Shown in pieces: positions 1 through 7,118 of a DNA stretch of 33,155 nucleotides. Position 1 is the stretch's first letter. Each line of letters starts with the position of its first letter. The translations under genes and the position numbers were made by a program. This DNA is from an uncultured Erysipelotrichaceae bacterium (GTDB lineage Bacteria > Bacillota_I > Bacilli_A > RF39 > UBA660): NCBI GenBank assembly GCA_902803685.1, contig CADCQR010000064.1, forward strand, positions 1 to 33,155, in the 5' to 3' direction. A model generated the notes under the pieces. The model worked only from the letters and a program-made list of their open reading frames with translations, was not told the DNA's origin and did not search any database.

Positions 1-220
1 ATTTTTTTTAGTGTTCATCAACAAATAAAAGCATTCACAGCAATGGTAATTATTTCCCGGGAAATATTTTTTTTAGTGTTCATCAACAAATAAAAGCATT
101 CACAGCAATGGTAATTATTTCCCAGGAAATAATTTTTTGAGTATTTATCAACAAATGAAATTATTCACAATAAGTGTGATTATTTTCCAGGAAATAATTT
201 TTGAGTGTTCATCAAAAAAT
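1..220. repeat. Tandem array of about 65-bp units carrying Noc-binding-site palindromes
   Basis: Units lie at 1-65, 66-130, 131-195 and a degenerate partial one from 196 to about 220. Units 1 and 2 differ at a single base (59 versus 124), and unit 3 is diverged. Each full unit ends in a palindrome: ATTTCCCGGGAAAT at 52-65, ATTTCCCAGGAAAT at 117-130 and ATTTTCCAGGAAAT at 182-195. The first equals the published B. subtilis Noc binding site. Each unit also carries DnaA-box-like words; those in unit 3 are TTATCAACA (145-153) and TTATTCACA (161-169, which fits TTATNCACA). Base 1 corresponds in phase to base 66, so the array probably continues upstream of the window. Confidence 0.85.
52..65. promoter_or_regulatory. 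Noc binding site (NBS), perfect palindrome
   Basis: ATTTCCCGGGAAAT is a 14-bp perfect palindrome identical to the known consensus for the nucleoid occlusion protein Noc, a ParB-family CTPase clamp. Variant copies with one and two changes follow at 117-130 and 182-195, at exactly 65-bp spacing. Confidence 0.75.
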
Positions 221-381
221 AGAAAAACACACACAGAAAGTCTATTTTTTTCTAAGCGATATTTTTAAGTATGTATGAGTAAGCAAAGTATACTCAGGAT
301 AAATATGATTAGTCCAAAAATTTAAAGTGTGCGGATTCAAAAATCAGCCATTTTAATTTTTGTTACATTTTAATCACTAGA

Positions 382-397
382 TGTTCCACGTGAAACA
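382..397. promoter_or_regulatory. parS: parS centromere site 1
   Basis: TGTTCCACGTGAAACA matches the bacterial parS consensus TGTTNCACGTGAAACA at every position. parS is the loading site of ParB/Spo0J, which slides on DNA as a CTP-dependent clamp and recruits SMC for origin segregation. Its presence places this window close to the replication origin. Confidence 0.92.
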
Positions 398-440
398 TCA
401 CTATGTAATATTAAAAACATATTTTTGTTTTTTGCATTTA

Positions 441-456
441 TGTTCCACGTGGAACA
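441..456. promoter_or_regulatory. parS: parS centromere site 2
   Basis: TGTTCCACGTGGAACA is a perfect 16-bp palindrome one base from the parS consensus. It lies 59 bp downstream of the first parS site and just before the SRP RNA promoter. A pair this close supports a real segregation locus rather than chance. Confidence 0.88.
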
Positions 457-466
457 TAAAAAAACA

Positions 467-495
467 TTTACAAAAAAGCAATAATGTTATAAAAT
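467..495 (+). promoter_or_regulatory. SRP RNA promoter
   Basis: A -35 TTTACA (467-472) is followed by a 17-nt spacer and a -10 TAAAAT (490-495). This predicts a start near 502, exactly where the 5' arm of the SRP RNA helix begins. Confidence 0.75.
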
Positions 496-500
496 TAATT

Positions 501-579
501 TGTGCAATAAAAGTGATTGAAATTGGTCAGGATTGGAAAATAGCAGCCATAAGGTCCAACTTTTATGTGCACTTTTTTT
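501..579 (+). ncRNA. ffs: Small bacterial signal recognition particle RNA (4.5S-like)
   Basis: This is the RNA component of the signal recognition particle, which binds Ffh and targets ribosomes to the membrane. The universally conserved domain IV is readable: GGTCAGG (525-531), GGAA (535-538) and AGCAGCC (542-548), flanked by pairing arms. A long closing helix joins GTGCA (502-506) plus ATAAAAGT (507-514) with ACTTTTAT (559-566) plus TGCAC (568-572), with one bulged G. A run of seven T (573-579) follows directly, so the closing stem also serves as terminator. The transcript is about 75-78 nt, a short SRP RNA lacking the Alu domain found in B. subtilis. In B. subtilis the gene lies between tadA and dnaX, whereas here it precedes tadA. 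Confidence 0.94.
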
Positions 580-599
580 ATTTTATAGGCAGGTGTTTT

Positions 600-1049
600 A
601 TGAATAATAAATTATTTTTTGACGTGGCTTTTAAAGAAGCAGAAAAAGCTTTTAATATATTAGAAGTGCCGATTGGTGCTGTAATTGTACAAAATGGAAA
701 AATAATTTCCACAGGCCACAACCAAAAGGAGTTGAAAAATTGTGCTTTAGAACATGCTGAATTAATTGCTATTCGGAAAGCAAGCCAAAAAGCAAAAAAT
801 TGGAGACTGACTGATTGCGATATATTCGTTACCATGGAGCCTTGTGAGATGTGTGCAGCAGCTATAAAGAGTGCGAGAATAAGAAATATATATTCAGCTC
901 TTGCTAATGATGATGAAAATATCCACAATAATGTTTTGAATATATTGAAACAAGATAAATCTAATCCGCAAGTGAATTTAATTAATAATTTAGATATAAA
1001 GCGTGGTAAAGAAATGATAGAAAAATTTTTTTATCAACAAAGGCATTAA
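600..1049 (+). CDS. tadA: tRNA-specific adenosine deaminase TadA
   Basis: TadA converts A34 to inosine in the anticodon of tRNA-Arg(ACG), allowing decoding of CGU/CGC/CGA codons. The 149-residue product has the usual family length. The zinc site of the cytidine/deoxycytidylate deaminase fold is visible: H52-A-E54 (E54 is the proton shuttle) and P81-C82-E83-M84-C85. I chose ATG 600 because AGGCAGGTG (587-595) is a good Shine-Dalgarno and because homology starts here. An in-frame upstream extension to 381 would run through the SRP RNA and a parS site. No clear promoter lies between the SRP RNA terminator and this gene, so it may depend on read-through. tadA next to dnaX is the normal Bacilli order. 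Confidence 0.95.
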   Translation: MNNKLFFDVAFKEAEKAFNILEVPIGAVIVQNGKIISTGHNQKELKNCALEHAELIAIRKASQKAKNWRLTDCDIFVTMEPCEMCAAAIKSARIRNIYSALANDDENIHNNVLNILKQDKSNPQVNLINNLDIKRGKEMIEKFFYQQRH

Positions 1050-1060
1050 TTAATATTATA

Positions 1061-1069
1061 TGATATAAT
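1061..1069 (+). promoter_or_regulatory. Extended -10 promoter of the dnaX operon
   Basis: TGATATAAT is a perfect TGnTATAAT extended -10 with no clear -35. A start near 1076 would leave only a few bases before the GGAGGT Shine-Dalgarno of dnaX. Confidence 0.6.
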
Positions 1070-1091
1070 ACTTTTGTTTGGAGGTAATACA

Positions 1092-2786
1092 ATGCATAAA
1101 GCCTTATATAGACAATATCGTCCTAAAATATTTGATGATGTATACGGACAAGATGTTATTGTAAAGACATTAAAAAATTCTATTACGAATCACTCTTTTG
1201 GACATGCTTATATTTTTTTTGGACCACGTGGCACTGGTAAAACAAGTGTTGCTAAAATATTTGCAAGATCACTTAATTGTCTGAATTCCAAAGCCGGAAA
1301 TGCATGCGGAGAGTGCTTAGCATGTCAAAACTCTTATAATAACGAGTGTTTGGATATTATTGAAATAGATGCAGCGTCTAATAATGGTGTTGATGAAATA
1401 AGGGAATTAAAAAACAAAGTTTCTTTAGTTCCGTCTGTTTTAAAATATAAAGTATATATTATTGATGAAGTACATATGTTATCTATTGGTGCCTTTAATG
1501 CATTACTTAAGACGTTAGAAGAACCTCCTGAACATGCTGTTTTTATATTGGCTACTACAGATCCACAAAAAGTTCCTGAAACTATTATTTCTAGGTGCCA
1601 ATGTTTTTCATTTAAAAGGATTTCAGTAGAAAATATTGAATCTAACCTTGATACTATATGTAAGAAAGAAAAAATTGAGATAGATATTGATGTTTTGAAC
1701 GAAATTGCGTGTGTTGCTGCTGGAGGTATGAGAGATGCGTTAAGTTTACTTGATCAATTGCGCTCTTTTTCAAATGAAAAGATAACTTTGAAAGAGTTTG
1801 CTGATGTAAATGGGACACTAACAAATCAAGAGTTGGAAGAATTTTATAATGCTATATTTAATAGTGAATTTTCAGTTGTGTTAACTCTAATTAAAAAATA
1901 TAACGATTTAGGCAAAAATGTTGTCTTAATTATTGAAAAGTTGATGCGTATGGCACGCGATAAAATTGTTAATTTTTATTTAAAAAAAGAGAAAACTGCG
2001 TACCCTTTAGAAAATATTAATAAATTTGTTTTGTTAATAAATGATGAATTGAATAATATAAAGAAAAGTAGCAGTCCGATAATATATATTGAAATGCTTT
2101 TACTAAATTTTATGAACAACATCAAAATGGATTTACAGCCATTTAAATCTGAAGAGACCATGGACTATACATCTAAAACACTCTCAATTGATTTAAAAAA
2201 TGACCATAATATTAATAAAAGTGTTGCTACAAAACAGAAAAATGGCAGTAATGAAAGTTATAAAAATGACGAAAATAAATCTATTGAAGAGAAAGAAAAT
2301 GAAAATGAAAAAATAATTGTAAATCTTCCAGAAATATTGAGTGTTCGAATTAATAATACATTGGCAAAAGCTGATAAAAAATTATTATTGGATGAAATTG
2401 ATAAGTTGAAGTTGTTTAACGATTATACGTTTGATTCTAATTTTGGATACATAGCTTGTATTATTTTGGATTCGAAAATTAGAGCTGTAAGTGATGAAAA
2501 TATCATTATTAGTTATGAATATGATTCTGTTGTTAAACAAAATCTTTCGGAAATTGATAAGATAATTGACGTTTATAATAGAATAACTAGTTCTAATAAA
2601 AAAATTGCTATTGTTTCTGATAAAGATTGGAATGAAATAAAATCCCAATATATTAGTGATATAAAAAATGGTGTCACATATGAAGTGAAAAAAGAGCCAG
2701 AGGAACACTTTTTAGAAAATAAAAAAAGTGATATAATAAATGAAACTGCGATTAAGTTATTTGGCGATATCGTAGAGATAGATTAG
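1092..2786 (+). CDS. dnaX: DNA polymerase III subunit gamma/tau (clamp loader ATPase)
   Basis: DnaX is the ATPase core of the sliding-clamp loader, which loads DnaN onto primed DNA; tau also tethers polymerase and helicase. The 564-residue protein has a Walker A GPRGTGKT (44-51), four zinc cysteines (C63, C72, C75, C78), a Walker B ending in D125-E126-V-H, and the sensor/arginine-finger ISRC motif near residue 173. The N-terminal two thirds are the AAA+ and collar domains. The C-terminal part after about residue 370 is low-complexity, Asn/Lys/Glu-rich, then globular, as expected for tau. ATG 1092 is preceded by GGAGGT (1079-1084); an upstream in-frame TTG (1074) has no Shine-Dalgarno. It leads the operon dnaX-ybaB-recR. 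No programmed frameshift signal was convincing. Confidence 0.97.
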   Translation: MHKALYRQYRPKIFDDVYGQDVIVKTLKNSITNHSFGHAYIFFGPRGTGKTSVAKIFARSLNCLNSKAGNACGECLACQNSYNNECLDIIEIDAASNNGVDEIRELKNKVSLVPSVLKYKVYIIDEVHMLSIGAFNALLKTLEEPPEHAVFILATTDPQKVPETIISRCQCFSFKRISVENIESNLDTICKKEKIEIDIDVLNEIACVAAGGMRDALSLLDQLRSFSNEKITLKEFADVNGTLTNQELEEFYNAIFNSEFSVVLTLIKKYNDLGKNVVLIIEKLMRMARDKIVNFYLKKEKTAYPLENINKFVLLINDELNNIKKSSSPIIYIEMLLLNFMNNIKMDLQPFKSEETMDYTSKTLSIDLKNDHNINKSVATKQKNGSNESYKNDENKSIEEKENENEKIIVNLPEILSVRINNTLAKADKKLLLDEIDKLKLFNDYTFDSNFGYIACIILDSKIRAVSDENIIISYEYDSVVKQNLSEIDKIIDVYNRITSSNKKIAIVSDKDWNEIKSQYISDIKNGVTYEVKKEPEEHFLENKKSDIINETAIKLFGDIVEID

Positions 2787-2797
2787 GAGGAATTAAT

Positions 2798-3094
2798 ATG
2801 AATATACAAGCAATGATGAAGCAGGCTCAAGCTTTGCAGAAAGATATGTTAAAAATTAAGTCAGAAATAGATAATTCTGAGTTTGTCGGTGAAAATGCAA
2901 TGATTAAGATTGTTATAAAGGGTACAAAAGAAATTGTTGATGTAATTTTAAAAGTGAATGATGCATTAGATAAGGATGATTTGGAAATGTTACAAGATAT
3001 GATTAAGAGTGCCTATAATGAAGCTGCAAAGAAAGTTGATGAGGTTACCGAAAAGAAAATGGGTAAATTTGGTAATATTCCAGGGTTATTTTAG
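2798..3094 (+). CDS. ybaB: YbaB/EbfC family nucleoid-associated protein
   Basis: This small (98 aa) DNA-binding protein of the YbaB/EbfC family (YaaK in B. subtilis) forms homodimers shaped like tweezers and binds DNA non-specifically. Its position between dnaX and recR is conserved across bacteria and is strong evidence. The N-terminus (MNIQAMMKQAQALQKDM) is the typical first helix, the centre has the family's beta segments, and the protein ends with the usual Gly/Pro-rich tail (FGNIPGLF). A strong AGGAGG at 2786-2791 lies just before ATG 2798, only 11 bases after the dnaX stop, so the two genes are co-transcribed. Confidence 0.95.
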   Translation: MNIQAMMKQAQALQKDMLKIKSEIDNSEFVGENAMIKIVIKGTKEIVDVILKVNDALDKDDLEMLQDMIKSAYNEAAKKVDEVTEKKMGKFGNIPGLF

Positions 3095-3099
3095 TTTTT

Positions 3100-3696
3100 A
3101 TGTATCCTCAAAGTATAAAAGATTTGATTGAATCATTTAAATTGTTACCTGGTATTGGGCGAAAAACAGCAGAAAGATTAGCTTTTTCTGTGTTGGATTT
3201 AGAGGATGAGCAAATAGATTTTTTTTCTGATAGTATATCAAACATAAAAACAAACGTTCGCAGGTGTCGAATTTGCAATTGTATTACTGATAAAGATGTG
3301 TGTGATATTTGCCACGATAACAATCGTAATTTTGATATGTTGTGTGTGGTGGATGATAGTAAAAATGTTTTTTTGTTTGAAAAATTGGCTATTTATAGAG
3401 GCACTTACCACGTTTTAGATGGTCTTATTTCTCCTTTGGATGGTATAAATCCTGAGGATATTGGTATTCATAAGTTGATTGAAAGAATAAAAAGTGGTAA
3501 TTATGAAGAAATAATCTTTGCGTTTAAGCCAAGTATTGAAGGGGAGACAACAGCGCTTTATATAAAAAGAATACTTAGTGGTATTGATATTAGGGTAAGC
3601 AAGTTAGCTAGTGGTATACCGATTGGTGCAGATATGGAATATCTTGATGGTCTTACCTTGGAACAAGCATTAAATGGCAGAAAAATAATTGAATAA
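3100..3696 (+). CDS. recR: Recombination mediator RecR
   Basis: RecR works with RecO (and RecF) to load RecA onto SSB-coated gaps. The 198-aa protein matches the family length. A helix-hairpin-helix near residues 16-29 reads LPGIGRKTAERLAF. The four-cysteine zinc finger is intact (C56, C59, C68, C71), and a Toprim domain starts near residue 80. The acidic residue of the first Toprim strand is Asp (VVDD, 83-86) where most RecR proteins have Glu, a conservative change. It starts 6 bases after the ybaB stop with no strong Shine-Dalgarno, so translation may be coupled to ybaB. Confidence 0.96.
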   Translation: MYPQSIKDLIESFKLLPGIGRKTAERLAFSVLDLEDEQIDFFSDSISNIKTNVRRCRICNCITDKDVCDICHDNNRNFDMLCVVDDSKNVFLFEKLAIYRGTYHVLDGLISPLDGINPEDIGIHKLIERIKSGNYEEIIFAFKPSIEGETTALYIKRILSGIDIRVSKLASGIPIGADMEYLDGLTLEQALNGRKIIE

Positions 3697-3734
3697 TTTT
3701 TTGTAATCATCATATTTTCTATTGGGTGATTTTT

Positions 3735-3908
3735 ATGAAAAAGATAATTAAGCGTTTTATAATGAGCTCTATTTTGATTTATAGTTATAATTTGCTTGCT
3801 GCCAATTTAAATATGATAGTACCTATAAATTTAATTACTTTGCTAATTGTTAGTTTTTTGGGTATTCCGGGATTTTTTATGTTAGTGTTTTTTAGAATTT
3901 TTGTGTAG
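3735..3908 (+). CDS. bofA: BofA-like protein (pro-sigma-K processing inhibitor family), short form
   Basis: BofA in B. subtilis is a membrane protein of the engulfed forespore that holds the SpoIVFB protease inactive until the signal to process pro-sigma-K arrives. This 57-aa protein keeps the diagnostic C-terminal family segment (PINLITLLIVSFLGIPG around residues 29-46) and a final hydrophobic helix. It is about 30 residues shorter than BofA (87 aa); most or all of the first transmembrane segment is reduced to a hydrophobic stretch at 8-22. ATG 3735 is preceded by GGGTGAT (3724-3730). The position after recR is the same as in B. subtilis, which supports the call. Whether the short form still inhibits a SpoIVFB homologue cannot be told from here. 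Confidence 0.8.
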   Translation: MKKIIKRFIMSSILIYSYNLLAANLNMIVPINLITLLIVSFLGIPGFFMLVFFRIFV

Positions 3909-3918
3909 GTGGTATAAA

Positions 3919-4788
3919 TTGAATGATTTTATATTAAAAAAAATGGTCAAATTAACTAATGTAATTTCTAAAGATATGTTATCTCATGCTATATTAATCG
4001 AAACTGATAATACACAGGAAGGGATTATGATTGCTAAATCTATTGCTAAGCTGCTGCTTTGTAATCGCAATGATCGAGATGCTTCTTCATTAGATTGTGG
4101 AATGTGTAGTACTTGCTATTTGATTGAAAACAATAGCTGTCCGGATTTTAAAATCATTGAGACAGACTCTAATTTTATTAAAAAACAACAGTTGGTAGAC
4201 TTAAAAGATGATTTTGGTAATCACTCTTTATTTAATAGTAAACGGATTTATATTATAAAAGAAGCAGAAAAGTTAAATGCTTCTTCTTCTAATTCATTAT
4301 TGAAATTTTTAGAAGAGCCTGAGGACGGAGTATTTGCTATCCTACTGACTAATAATAGATATTTACTGTTGGATACTATTATTTCTCGTTGTCAAATATT
4401 TAATTTTAAAAATCAAGATTTTTTATTGGATGATGAATTTCTTGATGATGTTCAGGTGATATTAAGTTATTTAGTAAAAAAAAGAAACTTTTTTTTAGAT
4501 TATAAATATCTATTGGAAGATGTGTTTAAAGATAAAAATAATTCTAAAAATTTACTGCTTAATGTAGAAAAGTACTTATTGAATACTTTGTATATTTCGG
4601 ACGGCAGTGAAAAAGAACAAAAAGATAAAAATGTTTTATCTTTAGAAGAAGTAATTCAATATATTAAAATAATAGAATTGGAAATTCATAAATTGGAATT
4701 TAATGTTAATTATAAGCTTTGGCTAGATAATTTTTTTTCATGTATTATAGGAGATGTTTATGAAAGAAATAGTTGTTGCAATAATTGA
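3919..4788 (+). CDS. holB: DNA polymerase III subunit delta' (HolB)
   Basis: This is a clamp-loader subunit partnering DnaX. The 289-aa product has an N-terminal AAA+ fold with the family's SHAIL opening (22-26). The Walker A is degenerate, with no GxxGxGK: residues 29-40 read TDNTQEGIMIAK. This is expected because delta' does not hydrolyse ATP. Zinc cysteines C48, C60, C63 and C66 and the ISRC arginine-finger motif are present. I chose TTG 3919 because AGGTGG (3907-3912) sits 6 bases upstream; ATG 3943 is the alternative start. The 3' end overlaps ricT by 29 bases, indicating coupled translation. The usual tmk and yaaQ-yaaR genes of this cluster are absent. Confidence 0.93.
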   Translation: MNDFILKKMVKLTNVISKDMLSHAILIETDNTQEGIMIAKSIAKLLLCNRNDRDASSLDCGMCSTCYLIENNSCPDFKIIETDSNFIKKQQLVDLKDDFGNHSLFNSKRIYIIKEAEKLNASSSNSLLKFLEEPEDGVFAILLTNNRYLLLDTIISRCQIFNFKNQDFLLDDEFLDDVQVILSYLVKKRNFFLDYKYLLEDVFKDKNNSKNLLLNVEKYLLNTLYISDGSEKEQKDKNVLSLEEVIQYIKIIELEIHKLEFNVNYKLWLDNFFSCIIGDVYERNSCCNN

Positions 4789-5563
4789 TAATAGTAGGAC
4801 AATATGTCATCTTTTTGCTAATGGATATAAATTAAAAAAAGATGATAAAGTTGTAATTGAAACAGATTTTGGTTTTTTTATTGCCAGGATAATTAAGGAA
4901 AATTATGTTATTTCTGATGATTTGTTATTTAATGATTTAAAAAATGTTTTTAGGATAGCGACTGAAGAAGATATGAAAAATTATCGTAACAATTATAATG
5001 ATTGTGATTCTGTTTTAAATTATGCAAAGAGAATAAGTGCCGATTTGGGTTTATGTATGTGCTTTGTAGATGCAATTTTTAATCTAGATAAATCCGTTTT
5101 ACTTATTTCTTATGTTTCTGATAATAGAATTGATTTTAGAGAATTAGCAAAAAAATTAGCACAAAAATATCATACGCGTATAGAGTTAAGACAAATCGGC
5201 GTTAGAGATAAGGCAAAAAAAGTTGGCGGAATAGGTCCGTGTGGTTTATTTTTGTGTTGTAATACTTTTTTGTCTGATTTTAATAGTGTATCCATAAATA
5301 TGGCAAAAAATCAGTCATTGGCATTAACTCCGTCTAAAATTAACGGTGTATGTGGTAGACTTTTATGTTGTTTGGGATATGAGGATGAGTGCTATAAGGA
5401 ATTGAAATCAGGGTTTCCAAAAATAGGTTCTATGATAAAGCACACTAACGGAGTTGGTAAAGTAGTTTCTTTTGATATTTTTTTAAAAACAATCACAGTC
5501 GATTTTGGTGATAATGGCATAATATCGATTGGCAAGGAAGATGTCTATGAAGGTGTTAAATGA
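4760..5563 (+). CDS. ricT: PSP1-domain protein RicT (YaaT)
   Basis: In B. subtilis RicT (YaaT) forms a complex with RicA and RicF that binds Fe-S clusters, promotes maturation of certain mRNAs by RNase Y, and affects sporulation and competence. The 267-aa protein has the PSP1 C-terminal domain with its cysteine-rich signature (GPCGLFLCC and GVCGRLLCCLGYE, near residues 156-215), consistent with metal or Fe-S ligation. ATG 4760 lies six bases after AGGAG (4749-4753); the ATG at 4754 abuts the Shine-Dalgarno and is unlikely. It lies between holB and trmN6, as in B. subtilis, but yabA, the initiation regulator normally downstream, is missing. It overlaps trmN6 by 17 bases. Confidence 0.93.
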   Translation: MKEIVVAIIDNSRTICHLFANGYKLKKDDKVVIETDFGFFIARIIKENYVISDDLLFNDLKNVFRIATEEDMKNYRNNYNDCDSVLNYAKRISADLGLCMCFVDAIFNLDKSVLLISYVSDNRIDFRELAKKLAQKYHTRIELRQIGVRDKAKKVGGIGPCGLFLCCNTFLSDFNSVSINMAKNQSLALTPSKINGVCGRLLCCLGYEDECYKELKSGFPKIGSMIKHTNGVGKVVSFDIFLKTITVDFGDNGIISIGKEDVYEGVK

Positions 5564-6278
5564 TATTTTAGGTTATAAAGATTTGATGATTTATCAAAAT
5601 CCCGATTTTTTTTGTTTTTCTTTAGATAGTGTTATCTTAGCTAATTTTGCAACAATAAGATTAAGAGATGATAAAATATGTGATTTAGGTACAGGTAATG
5701 GTGTGATACCATTGATTTTTACGAAACGTACAGATAAGGATATTTTTTGTGTAGAAATACAAAAAAAGTTATATGATTTAGCTGTTGAGTCTTTTAAGTA
5801 TAATAAAGTTGAGGATAGAATTAGTGTTTTTAATTGTGATATAAGTGATGATTCGAAGTTTAGTTATGTTGACTTTTTTGATTTGGTTGTTTGTAATCCT
5901 CCCTACTTTTCTGTGGAAGAGAAATCTTTAATTAACATATCTAAAGAAAAACAGATTGCGAGACATGAACTTAAGATGGATTTAGATAAATTATTTTCCA
6001 CTTCATTTAGAATTTTAAAAACTGGAGGTAATTTGTGTATAGTGCATAGACCTGATAGGTTAATGGAAATACTTAATAAAATGCAAAAATATAATCTTGA
6101 ACCAAAGAGAATAAAATTTATTTATCAAAATATTGAAACACCGTCAAAATTAGTTTTAATCGAGGCTCAAAAATATGGAAAATTAGGTATGAAAGTTGAT
6201 GCACCTTTGATTATGTATAATATTGATGGTACTATGACTAATGAGTATTTAAATATTACTCAGGAGGTGAGAAGATGA
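5547..6278 (+). CDS. trmN6: tRNA1(Val) A37 N6-methyltransferase family (TrmN6/YabB)
   Basis: This SAM-dependent N6-adenine methyltransferase of the TrmN6/YfiC family is predicted to modify A37 of a tRNA. The 243-aa protein has the SAM-binding motif DLGTGNG (46-52) and the catalytic NPPY motif (117-120) that marks N6-adenine or N5-glutamine methylation. ATG 5547 is six bases after AAGGAAG (5534-5540); ATG 5541 and an upstream TTG are less likely. It overlaps the ricT stop and ends in an ATGA overlap with rsmI, so the three genes form a tightly coupled unit. The exact tRNA target is inferred from the family only. Confidence 0.9.
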   Translation: MKVLNDILGYKDLMIYQNPDFFCFSLDSVILANFATIRLRDDKICDLGTGNGVIPLIFTKRTDKDIFCVEIQKKLYDLAVESFKYNKVEDRISVFNCDISDDSKFSYVDFFDLVVCNPPYFSVEEKSLINISKEKQIARHELKMDLDKLFSTSFRILKTGGNLCIVHRPDRLMEILNKMQKYNLEPKRIKFIYQNIETPSKLVLIEAQKYGKLGMKVDAPLIMYNIDGTMTNEYLNITQEVRR

Positions 6279-7114
6279 TTCAAAAAAGTTATAATGGTAA
6301 CCCTTCATTATATTTAATACCAACGCCAATAGGTAATATGGATGATATTACAGTAAGGGCTTTAAATGTTATTAAAAGTGTTGATTTTATTTTATGTGAG
6401 GATACGCGTGAGACAAGTAAATTGTTGAATTTCTTTGATATAAAGAAGAAACTTATTTCGTGTCATGAATTTAATCAAGAAAAAGTTAAGTTTAATGTTA
6501 TAGAAAAACTAAAAAGTGGTTTTAATATTGGACTTGTGACAGATCAAGGTACTCCAATTATTAGCGATCCTGGGTATATTATTGTTAAATATGTTATTGA
6601 ATGTGGGTTTAATGTAATAAGTTTGCCTGGTCCTACAGCCTTTGTACCAGCTCTTATAAATTCTGGTATAACGCCTTCACCTTTTTTGTTTTATGGATTT
6701 TTAAATAGTAAAAGTCAAAAACAAAGAAAGGAACTTCAATTATTAAAAAGTTTACCATACACTTTAATTTTTTATGAGGCTCCACATAGATTGAAGGTTA
6801 CTTTATCTAATATGCTAGAAATTTTTGGCGATAGATTAATTTGTTTGGAAAGAGAAATATCTAAGGTTCATGAAGAAGTTAGGCGCGATAATATAAGTAT
6901 AGTTTTAAAAGAGGCTGATAATTTAAAAGGTGAATTTGTTATAGTTGTTGATGGTAATCATCAAAAAATAAATTTTGATGATTTGACTATAAAAGAACAT
7001 GTTGATTTATTTGTGAATGATGGCATCAGTACTAATGAGGCTATGAAGATTGTTGCAAAGGAAAGAGGCGTTTCTAAATCTATAATATATAAAGAATATC
7101 ATATGGGAGAGTGA
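6275..7114 (+). CDS. rsmI: 16S rRNA (cytidine-1402-2'-O)-methyltransferase RsmI
   Basis: RsmI methylates the ribose of C1402 in the 16S rRNA decoding centre. The 279-aa protein shows the tetrapyrrole-methylase fold: N-terminal LYLIPTPIGNMDDIT, then CEDTRETSKLL, GLVTDQGTPIISDPGY and LPGPTAFVPAL, all typical of the family. It starts within an ATGA overlap with trmN6 behind a strong AGGAGGTGA (6262-6270). The C-terminal segment after about residue 235 is a small helical domain common in RsmI. The trmN6-rsmI order is conserved with B. subtilis, minus yazA. Confidence 0.96.
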   Translation: MIQKSYNGNPSLYLIPTPIGNMDDITVRALNVIKSVDFILCEDTRETSKLLNFFDIKKKLISCHEFNQEKVKFNVIEKLKSGFNIGLVTDQGTPIISDPGYIIVKYVIECGFNVISLPGPTAFVPALINSGITPSPFLFYGFLNSKSQKQRKELQLLKSLPYTLIFYEAPHRLKVTLSNMLEIFGDRLICLEREISKVHEEVRRDNISIVLKEADNLKGEFVIVVDGNHQKINFDDLTIKEHVDLFVNDGISTNEAMKIVAKERGVSKSIIYKEYHMGE

Positions 7115-7118
7115 AATA

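Larger units (their letters stand above)
221..466. other. Non-coding origin-proximal region
   Basis: Apart from the two parS sites (listed separately), I see no convincing gene here. A small 6-bp inverted repeat (TGAGTA at 76-81 of the 200s, i.e. 276-281, with TACTCA at 291-296) is visible but has no T-run. No tRNA or riboswitch signature was recognised. An ATG-initiated reading frame can be traced from 381 into tadA, but it runs through parS and the SRP RNA and is not a plausible start. Confidence 0.6.

Noticed and set aside
381..599. N-terminal extension of tadA to the ATG at 381
   Set aside because: The stretch overlaps a parS site and the SRP RNA gene and has no Shine-Dalgarno; TadA homology begins at 600.
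1031..1039. TTATCAACA near the end of tadA as a DnaA box
   Set aside because: Single AT-rich 9-mer inside a coding region; expected by chance in such a genome.
2320..2620. Programmed frameshift site in dnaX at A-runs
   Set aside because: A-rich runs are common in this genome; no adjacent Shine-Dalgarno plus hairpin combination was seen.
3919..4788. HolB lacking a Walker A motif as evidence of decay
   Set aside because: Delta' subunits are not ATPases and commonly have degenerate P-loops; zinc and SRC motifs are intact.
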